Below are positions 23,231 to 33,594 of a stretch of DNA of 64,000 bases, piece after piece. Positions within the stretch are counted from its first letter, which is position 1. Each line of letters starts with the position of its first letter. The notes beneath the pieces were generated by a model. The model did no database searches, had not been told where the DNA came from, and saw nothing but the letters and a program-made list of their open reading frames with translations. Source of the DNA: Morinoia aosen (taxonomy: Eukaryota; Arthropoda; Malacostraca; Amphipoda; Talitridae); the NCBI GenBank assembly GCA_030386875.1, contig CM059556.1, positions 35,318,964 through 35,382,963 on the forward strand, in the 5' to 3' direction. A program made the position numbers and the translations under genes.

Positions 23231-23649
23231 TTTTTCGAAAAACTTCTTTAAGCCCTCAAATGATGCGTTAAGTTTGCGTTCGTCGAAGATTTTCCAGTTC
23301 ACGAAAATCGGGGGCAGCGACTCGTTATCTTTATTTTCTTTTCTTAATTCCATATTTTCTTCCGTTCTATCTTTCGCCTGTGCATCTGTTTCTTCCTCCG
23401 CTTCCTTTTTCTTCCCTGTTTTTTCTTCCTTCTCCTTTGACTTCTTCTCTTCTACTGCCTCATTTTCTTTTCCAGCTTTTTTCATGTCCTTCGCTTCTTC
23501 TAATTCTTCCTCCTCTTTCACCCGGTCCACTTCCTCTCTTTCCTCCGCTGGTGGAAGACTTGATTTACTAAATTGGACCACTGCGATCTTGGTGGAAGCT
23601 AGACGGGGTGGAGCGAAGTGATTCACTTCTTCCACCGTCAGATCTGAGC
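23231..23649 (-). CDS. Gene A exon 9, with a Glu/Lys-rich insert
   Basis: 419 nt; acceptor CATTTTCCAG, phase 1 in. Donor GAAAAA|GTGAGT gives phase 0; the open frame runs on to a stop at 23189, but the strong donor makes read-through unlikely. Starts SDLTVEEVNHFAPPRLASTK, IAVVQFSKSSLPP, then about 75 residues of Glu/Lys repeats predicted to be disordered or coiled-coil, then PPIFVNWKIFDERKLNASFE, GLKKFFEK. One N-A-S site. Confidence 0.7.
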
Positions 23650-23656
23650 CTGGAAA

Positions 23657-23790
23657 ATGTTTTATAAGAAATTCGAGCGTTATATTGAATTAATAAAAAT
23701 GGCGTAAAAAATAGAGCGTTTTATTGAATTAATAAAAATGTCATCAAATTTCGAGCGTTGTATTGAATTAATAGAAATGCCTTTACCTCA
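23657..23790 (+). repeat. Tandem repeat, ~48-bp unit, 3 copies, at the acceptor side of exon 9
   Basis: Units share TCGAGCGTTATATTGAATTA and ATAAAAATG. The array begins within 10-20 bases of the exon's acceptor. Confidence 0.65.
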
Positions 23791-24029
23791 TGTATTTAAT
23801 ACTAAAATAAATGTGCACACAGATGGATATTTTTATGTATTTTTATATGCATTCTTGAATTGAATTAAAGAAGTAAAAAATTCACGGTATGACTGAAGAT
23901 GAGCCTTCAAACTTATGATTTTTTCTAAGTAGTAACTAAATAGATTATATGAGCTAGTTAAGCGTTCCTAACCACAGCAACGGTGTTCACAAGAGAGATA
24001 AGAGTAAGGCACCATTTATGCAATGTGCA

Positions 24030-24320
24030 ACCCTCGGTATTTTACCCAACCCTCTGTAGTCTATCCAATCCTCTGTATTCTATCCAACCCTCTGTATTCT
24101 ATCCAACCCTCTGTATTCTATCCAACCCTCTGTATTCTATCCAATCCTCTGTATTCTATCCAACCCTCTGTATTCTATCCAATCCTCTATTCTATCCAAT
24201 CCTTTGTATTCTATCCAATCCTTTGTATTATACCCCACCCTCTGTATTATACCCAACCCTTTGTATTATACCCAACCCTCGGTATTCTATCCAACCCACG
24301 GTACTTTATCACACTAGCTC
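24030..24320 (+). repeat. Minisatellite, 19-bp unit, about 15 copies
   Basis: Unit CCAACCCTCTGTATTCTAT. Interrupts the 3' side of a truncated long dispersed repeat (23950-24018). Confidence 0.88.
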
Positions 24321-24377
24321 GCTTACCGCGTTTCCGCCTGTTTTAGATAAAAAGTACCAGACTAGCCACATTGGTAC

Positions 24378-24510
24378 CTGCAAAAGTACCCCTCGCGGCA
24401 GGGGATACACGCAGCTGTACCCGCAGCTCCCAGGCCTGGAGAGGGCGTACCCACCGCACCTGGTACAGGTCAGGGTACGTCATGTTCATGTGGACCTCTA
24501 ACGGTCCGTC
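24378..24510 (-). CDS. Gene A exon 8
   Basis: 133 nt; acceptor TTTTTTGTCCCCAG, donor TTTGCAG|GTACCA, phase 0 to 1. Reads DGPLEVHMNMTYPDLYQVRW then VRPLQAWELRVQLRVSPAAR, GTFA. One N-M-T site. Alternating strands (LEVHMNM, YQVRWV, WELRVQLRV) suggest a beta-sandwich. A 19-bp array lies about 50 bases past the donor. Confidence 0.72.
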
Positions 24511-24691
24511 CTGGGGACAAAAAAGAAGAACAGTTTATTTTCAATAAATTTCAAACATGAAATGTTGAAACATTAGATTTTAAAATACCTTAACATTAAT
24601 ATCCTTAATTGATAATAAAATATAGTATCGTAATACCCATGTAAAGTGCTGAAACAAAAAATGATTGACAGAGAAGCACGGAGCGGGGAGT

Positions 24692-24960
24692 TAATGAGAT
24701 TAGGTGTTAGTTAAAGCCTCCCTAATCGCAGCAAAGGCGTTCCAAAGAGAGAAAGGCACAATTTAGTATTTAGTTTGGAAAGAATTTCATGAAATGAGAT
24801 TTAAGTTGAAGAATAAAGTAGTAGGTGCTGAAAAGGCCGGCAGGAACCGAAAAAGATGGTAAGTAAAAAAATTTCTTTTTCAACAGAAGGAAAGCCATCC
24901 TAATTTTTAGCTTGAGACCTCACATATTCCCCTAGCACCGCTAATTCCCATAGATAGGCA
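24692..24960 (+). repeat. Long dispersed repeat in a gene A intron
   Basis: GATTAGGTGTTAGTTAAAGC, GTAGTAGGTGCTGAAAAGG and GCTAATTCCCATAGATAGGC; the middle is shortened. Confidence 0.55.
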
Positions 24961-25809
24961 AGAGATAGACGTACCGCACTTGAGAGCGAGAATACTTTAT
25001 TTCTATTGAAATACTTCCCTTTGATGCAAGTAACACTTCAATATTGAGTGCTTGATTTAATAATGTTGATAAATTTTTGCATGATTTCGAAAATTCTAAA
25101 TTTATATAAAAATAACAATAGCAAGAATAAAAAATTAAGATGCAATCTAAAAAGTCAAAATAAAAATGTGAAATAATGCGATGCATTCGAAATGGAGCGG
25201 CGAGGCATTTCGGATTCAGTGTTTTTTTTTTAAATTTAGAACTTTCACTTACCTCCCTAACGAAAATTTTTGAAACGCTGAAGTGCACAGAAGGATGCTA
25301 AAAACGCTGAAGATTTCAGAAATTGAGCGAACATCTTAAAAAATTGCAATCGATTACAAGATAAAATTTTGGGAAAAATAAAAAGGATTGGTATGCAAAA
25401 AAAACAATGTTTTTCTCGATGCATCAGAAAAGGGGTAAACGAAAATGGCACGGAATTTCAAATAAAATGGAACGTAAAAAAAATTATAAAACTTCTGCAC
25501 AATTTTTTTAAATGTGCAAAGTGTAATTGATATTACTGGGAATTACACACTATAGTAAACCTTCAACATTTTTGACACTATAAACAATATGAATGAAATA
25601 AATTTTTGATCGTGGAAACAATTACAGTTACAGCAGAGCGCAAAAAAATTATTCAATGCCAGCATCGCACAAATATCGCATCAAAAATGCCACATATAGC
25701 ATTTTTGATTGCCTATGCAATATAACAACATTCAATGAACCAGTAAGCAACATTCAGTGAAAATACAGCAAAATAGAACTAACAAACTAGATTTTCTAAG
25801 TAAATAAAA

Positions 25810-25995
25810 AATTAAACATTGACGAGAAACTGACGGAAAAGTAGGCCAAATAAAAGTTCACAAGAAACTAACAGAAGTAGAAAAATATTAAAAATTTACG
25901 ATAAACTAACGGAAAATGCAAAAAAATAACCATTGACGAGACACTAACATAAAAAAGAAAAAAATGAAAATTACGAGAAACTAACATAGAAATAA
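25810..25995 (+). repeat. Degenerate tandem repeat, ~45-bp unit, about 4 copies
   Basis: Units share GACGAGAAACTAACAGAA-like blocks. Ends just before the donor of gene A exon 7. Confidence 0.5.
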
Positions 25996-26010
25996 ATCAA
26001 ATTACATTAC

Positions 26011-26171
26011 CTGGGCGTTGTAGAATGCAAAAGTTTTGGTGTAGCCAGAGAAGACGTTGGCCCCCCACGCCCCCCGTACCCCCATGGAAGTGCGCCCCCC
26101 CTCCAGCGTGACCGTCTCCCCCCCAGAACGGGGGTCTTGGTGGAATATTTCTGCACATTTGATGGAGGCCG
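26011..26171 (-). CDS. Gene A exon 7
   Basis: 161 nt; acceptor ATGCTCACCTCAG, donor GCCCAG|GTAATG, phase 1 to 0. Reads ASIKCAEIFHQDPRSGGETV, then TLEGGRTSMGVRGAWGANVF, then SGYTKTFAFYNAQ. It is GC-rich against an AT-rich background and has a runs-of-G segment. The folded, Gly- and aromatic-rich composition looks like part of a globular extracellular domain, unassigned. Confidence 0.7.
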
Positions 26172-26337
26172 CTGAGGTGAGCATGTGCACAATCAATGAC
26201 GAACACAAAAAAATCTACACAAACATAAAATTGTGTTGAACAAAAGGCGTGAAACTGACACAAGATTTCATGTTTTCTTTTATGTTTTTTTTCTGAACCT
26301 GAGGGCTTTTTGGGGATCCTTCACCGACTTTCCGGGA

Positions 26338-26935
26338 CACCCACAGACTCCCGAGGACTCCCGAGGACTCCCGAAGACTCCCGAAGACTCCCGAAGACTC
26401 CCGAGGACTCCCGAGGACTCCCGAGGACTCCCGAGGACTCCCGAGGACTCCCGAGGACTCCCGAGGACTCCCGAGGACTCCCGAGGACTCCCGAGGACTC
26501 CCGAGGACTCCCGAGGACTCCCGAGGACTCCCGAGGACTCCCGAGGACTCCCGAGGACTCCCGAGGACTCCCGAGGACTCCCAAGGACTCCCGAGGAATC
26601 CCGAGGACTTCCGAAGACTCCCGAGGACTCCCGAGGACTCCCGAGGACTCCCGAGGACTCCCGAGGACTCCCGAGGACTCCCGAGGACTCCCGAGGACTC
26701 CCGAGGACTCCCGAGGACTCCCGAGGACTCCCGAGGACTCCCGAGGACTCCCGAGGACTCCCGAGGACTCCCGAGGACTCCCGAGGACTCCCGAGGACTC
26801 CCGAGGACTCCCGAGGAATCCCGAGGACTCCCGAGGACTCCCGAGGACTCCCGAGGACGCTCGAGGACTCCCGAGGACTCCCGAGGACTCCCGAGGATGC
26901 TCGAGGACTCCCGAGGACTCTCAAGGACTCCCAAA
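26338..26935 (+). repeat. Minisatellite, 10-bp unit, about 59 copies
   Basis: Unit GACTCCCGAG, nearly perfect. Because 10 is not a multiple of three, all frames repeat every 30 bases and stay open on both strands. Located in a gene A intron. Confidence 0.93.
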
Positions 26936-27237
26936 CGTCTTCGAGCAGCAGGATCCTACAGTCTCAGAGTTTTTCAATTTTTGACTCATTAGCTCTAATT
27001 GCCACTCATGCTCCCCTAGCATCAAAATCTGGCGCTAATAAAGCACTGATTGACGTAAGTAATTGCGCTTACTAACGTGAATGCGTTCACCAACTATCGT
27101 TAACACATGTACCAAGTCACGTTAGTACTCATATAATATTGAATTGTTTTGTATTCAATATTATTCTAGTATTACTATAGATATGGTTAATATTGAATAC
27201 TATAGTATTCAATATTGTAGATCAAAATCAGACTCAC

Positions 27238-27324
27238 GCTGCAGGTGGTAGTTGAAGGCTGGATGCGTGGGGCTGGAGGCGCTCTGCTCGATGACAGCCA
27301 CCGTTGAATTAGACTCGAGGTTTT
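27238..27324 (-). CDS. Gene A exon 6
   Basis: 87 nt; acceptor TTACCTCTACAG, donor CTGCAGC|GTGAGT, phase 1 to 1. Reads NLESNSTVAVIEQSASSPTH then PAFNYHLQ. One N-S-T site. A TTAA-type miniature element lies within about 15 bases of the acceptor, on the intron side. Confidence 0.66.
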
Positions 27325-27333
27325 CTGTAGAGG

Positions 27334-27553
27334 TAAACTTCTTTAAGCACTTTGAACGTAATAGGTTAAACGGAAGTTCAATATCATACTCAAATTTTAA
27401 TTTAATTGCAGGAATCAGTCTTGAAAATGGCTAACATTACCTGTATTTTTCTTTCATTTAGGTCTAATTAATTATGAATGTAAATTGGTTTGTGGATACC
27501 TGTCGGTCAGTAGCATTTTGAAAATCCTCTTCGTGGCGCAAGGGGCGGTCAAA
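27334..27553. mobile_element. TTAA-type miniature element in a gene A intron
   Basis: TTTAAGCACTTTGAACG at the left and GGGCGGTCAAAGTGCTGA at the right are inverted copies; inner GGAAGTTCAATATCATACTC matches the family. It sits within about 15 bases of the acceptor of the 27.3-kb exon. Confidence 0.55.
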
Positions 27554-27984
27554 GTGCTGATTTGTTCAAAAATTTAAACTGCTGTCAATCACATACCTTC
27601 CCACACCTTTATAGATAAGAGAACACATATTTACCTTAACACATGGACCCAATCATGCACTTAGTTACCCACATTTATGAAATCACGTCTCAAAATATGC
27701 TCACCCAGACCTAAAATAATTCATTCATGTAAAGAGCAGTGCAAAAAAATGCATGCATTTGACTATTCTTTTTGCACCTACTTAGGTAGGGAGGCTCAAA
27801 CTAACTTGCTATTTAATTTTCATGCTCCCAAAACTCTGCGCTGTAGGCTATTTTGTGGCATACTCGAACTCCAGAATTGCCTTAATAAAGACTGGCAGCG
27901 AGGAATTTGATTTCCTGCATGAGTGATTGTGAAGGGTGGGGCAAAAAAAAAGGATCAAATCAATGCGGCCTTTTCGCGCCACCC

Positions 27985-28076
27985 TGTTCATACATACATA
28001 CATATGCACATACATACTTACACATACATATTTGAACATATATATACACAACATATACATACACACATACATACCA
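27985..28076 (+). repeat. CATA-type microsatellite at the donor of exon 5
   Basis: CATACATACATA/ACACATAC runs begin directly at the GTTGGTATGT donor. Confidence 0.75.
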
Positions 28077-28078
28077 AC

Positions 28079-28611
28079 CTAAGATGGTCATGTTGCTATA
28101 GGAACAATACGCAGGGCTGGAGAAGTTGTGTCTCACCACAGACGCGACTCTCAGCAGCGACTGCAGGCCGAACACATGCGCAAGTCTCTCTTCCTCTTCT
28201 TCGCTTAGCATGTTTTCTTTTTGGTAGTCGTTGGAAATTTTCTGTCGTGATTCACTCCGGTGCTTATTCAAAATTATCGGCTCGGAGATTTTATTACCGT
28301 GGTCGGAGTTAGAGTTTAAAGGTACAGATTTTTCATCCCCGTCGAAACACTTTTGTCTGACTTCAGCATTTGCAAACCCTACCTTCCGAGAAACTTCCTC
28401 GTACTGAAACAATCCGATCACTGATTGACTGCTAGTGTTGATCGAACACGTACTTTTCTTAGAAATTTCCACGGTCCCGCTGTACTTCCTCCTATCGGAA
28501 CAGGACTCGTTCACTTCACTCCACCGAGAGTGGAAGAGTAAGTTGAGGGGAGGAACAGCGGTGTAGCTCTCGGCGATGTTGAACGGCTCGTCCGCTGGCA
28601 GCCGCCGTGAC
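28079..28611 (-). CDS. Gene A exon 5 (largest)
   Basis: 533 nt; acceptor CGTCTACAG, phase 2 in, phase 1 out through TTAG|GTTGGT (GTATGT four bases on is an alternative but breaks phase). Reads SRRLPADEPFNIAESYTAVP, then PLNLLFHSRWSEVNESCSDR, and ends RVASVVRHNFSSPAYCSYSN, MTIL. It holds several cysteines, N-E-S, N-F-S-S and N-M-T glycosylation sites, and an acidic EEEEER run. The downstream intron starts with a CATA-type microsatellite; the upstream intron is a 105-bp array that copies this exon's acceptor. Confidence 0.72.
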
Positions 28612-29100
28612 CTGTAGACGATCAGACCCGATAAATGAGTGTCTAAAGTTTCAATAGGATTTTGGATAATCTTATAATTGGATGTTCACTTTACGCTCGC
28701 AACTGTAAGACAATCTAACTCTATAAATGCTTATGTTGCAATAGATTATTAAATAATCTTATTATTGGGCTTTGACTTTAAGTTTGCGACTTGCAGACGA
28801 TGAAATCCTATAAATGCTCATGTCTGTTCCATTATGCAGGCTATTAGACATAAACTTATAATTGGGTGTTGACTTCACGTTCGCGATCTATAGACCATCA
28901 AACCGGATAAATGCTCATGTTTGAGATTTCATTAGGGTATTAGATAACCTTTTATTAAGCGTTGACTATACAGTCGCGACCTAAAGACGATCGAACCCGA
29001 TAAATGTTCATGTCTAAGGTTTCATTAGGCTATTAGATTATGTTATTATTGGGTGTTGACTTTACGTTCGAAACCTGGAGGCGGTCAAACGGCAATCATT
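28612..29100 (+). repeat. Tandem repeat, ~105-bp unit, about 4.5 copies, copying a 3' splice site
   Basis: Each unit has GACGATC, CCGATAAATG, CATGTCT, TTTCATTAGG and TTATTGGGTGTTGACTTTAC blocks. On the minus strand each ends in a CGTCTTTAG|GTCGCG-like stretch matching CGTCTACAG|GTCACG at the real exon 5 acceptor. Confidence 0.7.
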
Positions 29101-29244
29101 CGATGCTCGACGGGCAATCAATGGATACAGAATGAGGCTTAAAAATTTGATGCATTGGAAATTAGAATTAATCCAACGAAAATGAGTGTTTATGCTGCAT
29201 TTCAAAAAGTAATGAATTAATTTTTAGTCAACACCGAACCTCAC

Positions 29245-29377
29245 CTCGATTCAGACTCTGGTGCGGTTGACACTTTGGTGAAGATAACAGTCGAGTCACT
29301 GCCTTGAGTCAGAGTTAATGATGCTACCGAGAATCCTCGGGTCGGCGAGTCTTGAAAACTTGAGGGAAACTCCGAAT
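29245..29377 (-). CDS. Gene A exon 4
   Basis: 133 nt; acceptor GGGTCCTAAG (weak tract), donor TCGAG|GTGAGG, phase 1 to 2. Reads SEFPSSFQDSPTRGFSVASL then TLTQGSDSTVIFTKVSTAPE. The acceptor choice rests on phase, since several AG dinucleotides lie close together. The alternating polar/hydrophobic strands suggest a beta-rich extracellular segment (inference). Confidence 0.62.
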
Positions 29378-29384
29378 CTTAGGA

Positions 29385-29840
29385 CCCCAAAAATCGTAAA
29401 ATCTTATAGTTACAAAACTTTGGAATTTAAAATATCCTTATTTTGAAATTTTAAAATCTGATAGGTTTCAACTTTTTAATCCTAATTTGGATAGTTGCAC
29501 ATTTTATAATTTTGAAACTTTAGTGTCTGATGGTGTTGAAGTTTTAAAATCTCATCTCTTAGGCATTTCTAAATTTGAAAATTTTCAAGTCCAAAAATCC
29601 TAATCTCGAAGCATCACAATCTCATAATTAAAGGCTTAATATGTTAAACATACAAAAATGATGCACTTAAACTTTTTCAACCACAAAGTCGAATATTTTT
29701 TGAATCTTATAACCCTAATTTGGAGAAGAAATTTCACAATTTAGAATATTAAAACCTCATAATTTGGAAACCCTAAATTTATCAAAAAATCAAAACATCA
29801 AAAAATCGAAAATAACCAAAACATACAACCATAATCTCAT
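29385..29840 (+). repeat. Degenerate AT-rich short tandem repeats
   Basis: Loose ~30-35-bp periodicity of AAATTTTAAAATCTCATAAT-like strings upstream of exon 4. Confidence 0.35.
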
Positions 29841-29892
29841 TAAAATAGTGTAATCGTAAACCTGAAGTGCTAGCAAATGTTTTTTGGAAGGA

Positions 29893-30245
29893 AGTTATAT
29901 TAGATAAGTTTATTTTAGTATAAGCCTTCGAAACAACAAAAACAAAGTGGGGAATGATGAAAGCATCTTTTAGTATGGAGTTATGGAAATCAATGCTAAA
30001 GTTGTGTTTTCACACAACATTCTCCACACATGTGAACTGTGAATTAGAGAGGAAGTTTGTGGAACGAGATAAAATTTGGAGAAAAAAGTAATAAGTGCTG
30101 ATAAATGGAACAACAGGGAACTGAAAAAAGATGGTCCTCACCCTATTCTTTTTCAACAAAACGAATGTCTAGCTAACTTTCAGCTCGGGGCCTCGCATTT
30201 TCCCTTTGGGAGCGCTAATTCCCCTACATACAATAGCTACTTCCC
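29893..30245 (+). repeat. Long dispersed repeat in a gene A intron
   Basis: ATTAGATAAGTTTATTTTAG, GAGAAAAAAGTAATAAGTGC and GGGAGCGCTAATTCCCCTAC. Ends about 65 bases from the donor of the 30.3-kb exon. Confidence 0.6.
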
Positions 30246-30309
30246 CATGAACAGCGCAAAATTACAACGTAAAATTACAATTTTTCTAAGCCGGTAAACT
30301 TCCTTTTAC

Positions 30310-30571
30310 CCTCCAAGATGAACTCGGCAACGCTCTTTAGAAATTCTGAAACGTGGCCTCCATTCTCTCCAGATCTGTCCCCATCACAGTCACGACTAGG
30401 CGGTTGGTCGTGCTGCGTAGAGCTGGCAGAGCCGCCTTTAGGACACGCGTCTTCATCAAATTTCTGGCTTGAAGAGTGTGTGTCCGTGCGATACACAAGT
30501 TCGAAGTGCAATTCTGGTTCTTCAAGTTTCCATTCAGAAGACGTCAGCGGGAAGTTGTCGGAAATCCGGTG
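30310..30571 (-). CDS. Gene A exon 3
   Basis: 262 nt; acceptor CTATTTCAG, donor GGAGG|GTAAAA, phase 0 to 1. Starts HRISDNFPLTSSEWKLEEPE then LHFELVYRTDTHSSSQKFDE and ends EFLKSVAEFILEG. The middle is Ser/Asp/Gly-rich and looks disordered. The open frame, balanced composition and phase fit on both sides support coding; no domain is recognised. Confidence 0.68.
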
Positions 30572-30599
30572 CTGAAATAGTTATTTTTCGACAAGTTTC

Positions 30600-30860
30600 T
30601 CACAGGTAACGATTTGGAGTTTTTATATACATACATTTAAATTAATCATCTACACAATCATTACACAATTATCTGTCACACAGCGTTGATGCATCGTTAT
30701 TGTGATCAACATTTTGGAACTAAGCTAAAATTGTTATATTTTGAAAAATCTTTTGGTGGTAACTAATTGGAGTTTTTAGTTACATTTCCATTGCACTATA
30801 ATCAATGTTGATTGTGCAAATTATTGTGCGTTGGTGCATCGTTACTGTAATCAGCAGCTC
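30600..30860 (+). repeat. Diverged direct duplication upstream of exon 3
   Basis: GGTAACGATTTGGAGTTTTT ... GATGCATCGTTATTGTGATC recurs as GGTAACTAATTGGAGTTTTT ... GGTGCATCGTTACTGTAATC. Confidence 0.5.
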
Positions 30861-31017
30861 GTACCTATTACAGCTATGGTCATAACTGCGTTCCATTTGC
30901 TGATGTATTGATTGTATCCCAGAAATTGCGCACCATCAAGGTTTTTATAAAAATACTTATGTGTATACATAATTCTTGAGCTACGGGGCGGTATGTTGCC
31001 AAACATTAAAGCAATTG

Positions 31018-32618
31018 AACTCTTCCAAACTGAACTCTTCCAAACTGAACTCTTCCAAACTGAACTCTTCCAAACTGAACTCTTCCAAACTGAACTCTTC
31101 CAAACTGAACTCTTCCAAACTGAACTCTTCCAAACTGAACTCTTCCAAACTGAACTCTTCCAAACTGAACTCTTCCAAACTGAACTCTTCCAAACTGAAC
31201 TCTTCCAAACTGAACTCTTCCAAACTGAACTCTTCCAAACTGAACTCTTCCAAATTGAACTCTTCCAAATTGAACTCTTCCAAATTGAACTCTTCCAAAT
31301 TGAACTCTTCCAAATTGAACTCTTCCAAATTGAACTCTTCCAAATTGAACTCTTCCAAATTGAACTCTTCCAAATTGAACTCTTCCAAATTGAACTCTTC
31401 CAAATTGAACTCTTCCAAATTGAACTCTTCCAAATTGAACTCTTCCAAATTGAACTCTTCCAAATTGAACTCTTCCAAATTGAACTCTTCCAAATTGAAC
31501 TCTTCCAAATTGAACTCTTCCAAATTGAACTCTTCCAAATTGAACTCTTCCAAATTGAACTCTTCCAAATTGAACTCTTCCAAATTGAACTCTTCCAAAT
31601 TGAACTCTTCCAAATTGAACTCTTCCAAATTGAACTCTTCCAAATTGAACTCTTCCAAATTGAACTCTTCCAAATTGAACTCTTCCAAATTGAACTCTTC
31701 CAAATTGAACTCTTCCAAATTGAACTCTTCCAAATTGAACTCTTCCAAATTGAACTCTTCCAAATTGAACTCTTCCAAATTGAACTCTTCCAAATTGAAC
31801 TCTTCCAAATTGAACTCTTCCAAATTGAACTCTTCCAAATTGAACTCTTCCAAATTGAACTCTTCCAAATTGAACTCTTCCAAATTGAACTCTTCCAAAT
31901 TGAACTCTTCCAAATTGAACTCTTCCAAATTGAACTCTTCCAAATTGAACTCTTCCAAATTGAACTCTTCCAAATTGAACTCTTCCAAATTGAACTCTTC
32001 CAAATTGAACTCTTCCAAATTGAACTCTTCCAAATTGAACTCTTCCAAATTGAACTCTTCCAAATTGAACTCTTCCAAATTGAACTCTTCCAAATTGAAC
32101 TCTTCCAAATTGAACTCTTCCAAATTGAACTCTTCCAAATTGAACTCTTCCAAATTGAACTCTTCCAAATTGAACTCTGCCAAATTGAACTCTGCCAAAT
32201 GGAACTCTGCCAAATGGAACTCTGCCAAATGGAACTCTGCCAAATGGAACTCTGCCAAATGGAACTCTGCCAAATGGAACTCTGCCAAATGGAACTCTGC
32301 CAAATGGAACTCTGCCAAATGGAACTCTGCCAAATGGAACTCTGCCAAATGGAACTCTGCCAAATGGAACTCTGCCAAATGGAACTCTGCCAAATGGAAC
32401 TCTGCCAAATGGAACTCTGCCAAATTGAACTCTGCCAAATTGAACTCTGCCAAATTGAACTCTGCCAAATTGAACTCTGCCAAATTGAACTCTGCCAAAT
32501 TAACTCTGCCAAATTGAACTCTGCCAAATTGAACTCTGCCAAATTGAACTCTGCCAAATTGAACTCTGCCAAATTGAACTCTGCCAAATTGAACTCTGCC
32601 AAATTGAACTCTTCTCAT
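31018..32618 (+). repeat. Minisatellite, 15-bp unit, about 106 copies, with ordered variant blocks
   Basis: Unit TGAACTCTTCCAAAT. Variants lie in four successive blocks: ...CCAAAC (about 16 copies), CTTCCAAATTG (about 62), CTGCCAAATGG (about 16), CTGCCAAATTG (about 14). One unit near 32500 is 14 bp. Stop-free in several frames on both strands. Confidence 0.93.
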
Positions 32619-33059
32619 CTCTTCTAAATATAAAACCAATTCAACTCTTTCGTCTACTGTTAGTTTCTCACTCATATCAGATCTAATCTGAAACATAAAA
32701 AAGAAATAGAAATTATCGTACGGTGTGCAACTTCTGGAGTACCCTGCACTGTTTACGTCTGTAGCATACGAAAATACTTCTAGATATTGACGGAGGGAAG
32801 CAATTATGGTTTAAATAATTCTGTAGCTTGTGGCATCTTTTATAAATTGTTATTACGGGGTGCTGAACACGACGCTCAAATGATGATGATGAATGAAATC
32901 TTGAGCTTGCCTAAAAAAATTCTCTACTGAACGTTTCCCTGTCATGCGGCAAGAGTAATGAAATAAAACAAATATTTCAGCTAAATTTTGTGTTGAGTTA
33001 CTCAAAGGAAATCTAAACGAGAAAAAAAGATTTATGACTGAAATTTGAAAAGTATGATG

Positions 33060-33420
33060 TTAAACGCGGATCAAGTCTGTCTACGTCAAAACTTACGATC
33101 AAGTCTGTCTACGTCACAACTTACGATCAAGTCTGTTTATGTCACAACTTACAATCAAGTCTAAGTCACAACTTACGATCAAGTCTAAGTCACAACTTAC
33201 GATCAAGTCTAAGTCACAACTTACGATCAAGTCTAAGTCACAACTTGCGATCAAGTCTAAGTCACAACTTACGATCAAGTCTAAGTCACAACTTACGATC
33301 AAGCCTAAATCACAACTTACGATCAAGTCTAAGTCACAACTTACGATCAAGTATAAGTCACAACTTACGATCAAGTCTAAGTCACAACTTACGATCAAGT
33401 ATAAGTCACAACTTACGATA
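33060..33420 (+). repeat. Minisatellite, 24-bp unit, about 14 copies, with GTAAGT in each unit
   Basis: Plus unit contains AAGTCTAAGTCACAACTTAC; on the transcribed minus strand each reads GATC|GTAAGTTGTGACTTAG. Begins about 25 bases after the exon 2 donor. Confidence 0.88.
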
Positions 33421-33444
33421 AGCTCCGTGCGCGCAGCAACTGAC

Positions 33445-33517
33445 CTGCCACAAGGCGTGTGCTGAAGTGACCGTGTCGTTGTGCAGGGAAGCTGAATTGT
33501 CTGCGCTGCTTACCGAT
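33445..33517 (-). CDS. Gene A exon 2
   Basis: 73 nt; acceptor TTTTTCATACAG, donor TGGCAG|GTCAGT. Phase 2 in, phase 0 out. It reads SVSSADNSASLHNDTVTSAH then ALWQ, with one N-x-T site. It joins exon 1 and the 30.57-kb exon without a frame break. A 24-bp array carrying GTAAGT in each unit begins about 25 bases after the donor. Confidence 0.6.
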
Positions 33518-33594
33518 CTGTATGAAAAAGAAAGTAGTTAATACATTGAAAAATTATTTTCAAACGTGTTTCTACCTGTAGTTCAAAACCGATG

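Noticed and set aside
21105-26935. CRISPR-like regular repeats
   Set aside because: The repeats are head-to-tail with no unique spacers, and the window is clearly eukaryotic.
31018-32696. Long minus-strand frame (about 570 codons) starting SDMSEKLTVDERVELVLYLE and running through the 15-bp array
   Set aside because: The array is a multiple of three without stops, so openness is trivial, and exon 2 joins the 30.57-kb exon in phase without it. The short start resembles the first residues of some arthropod transposases (ERVELVL) but is too short to call.
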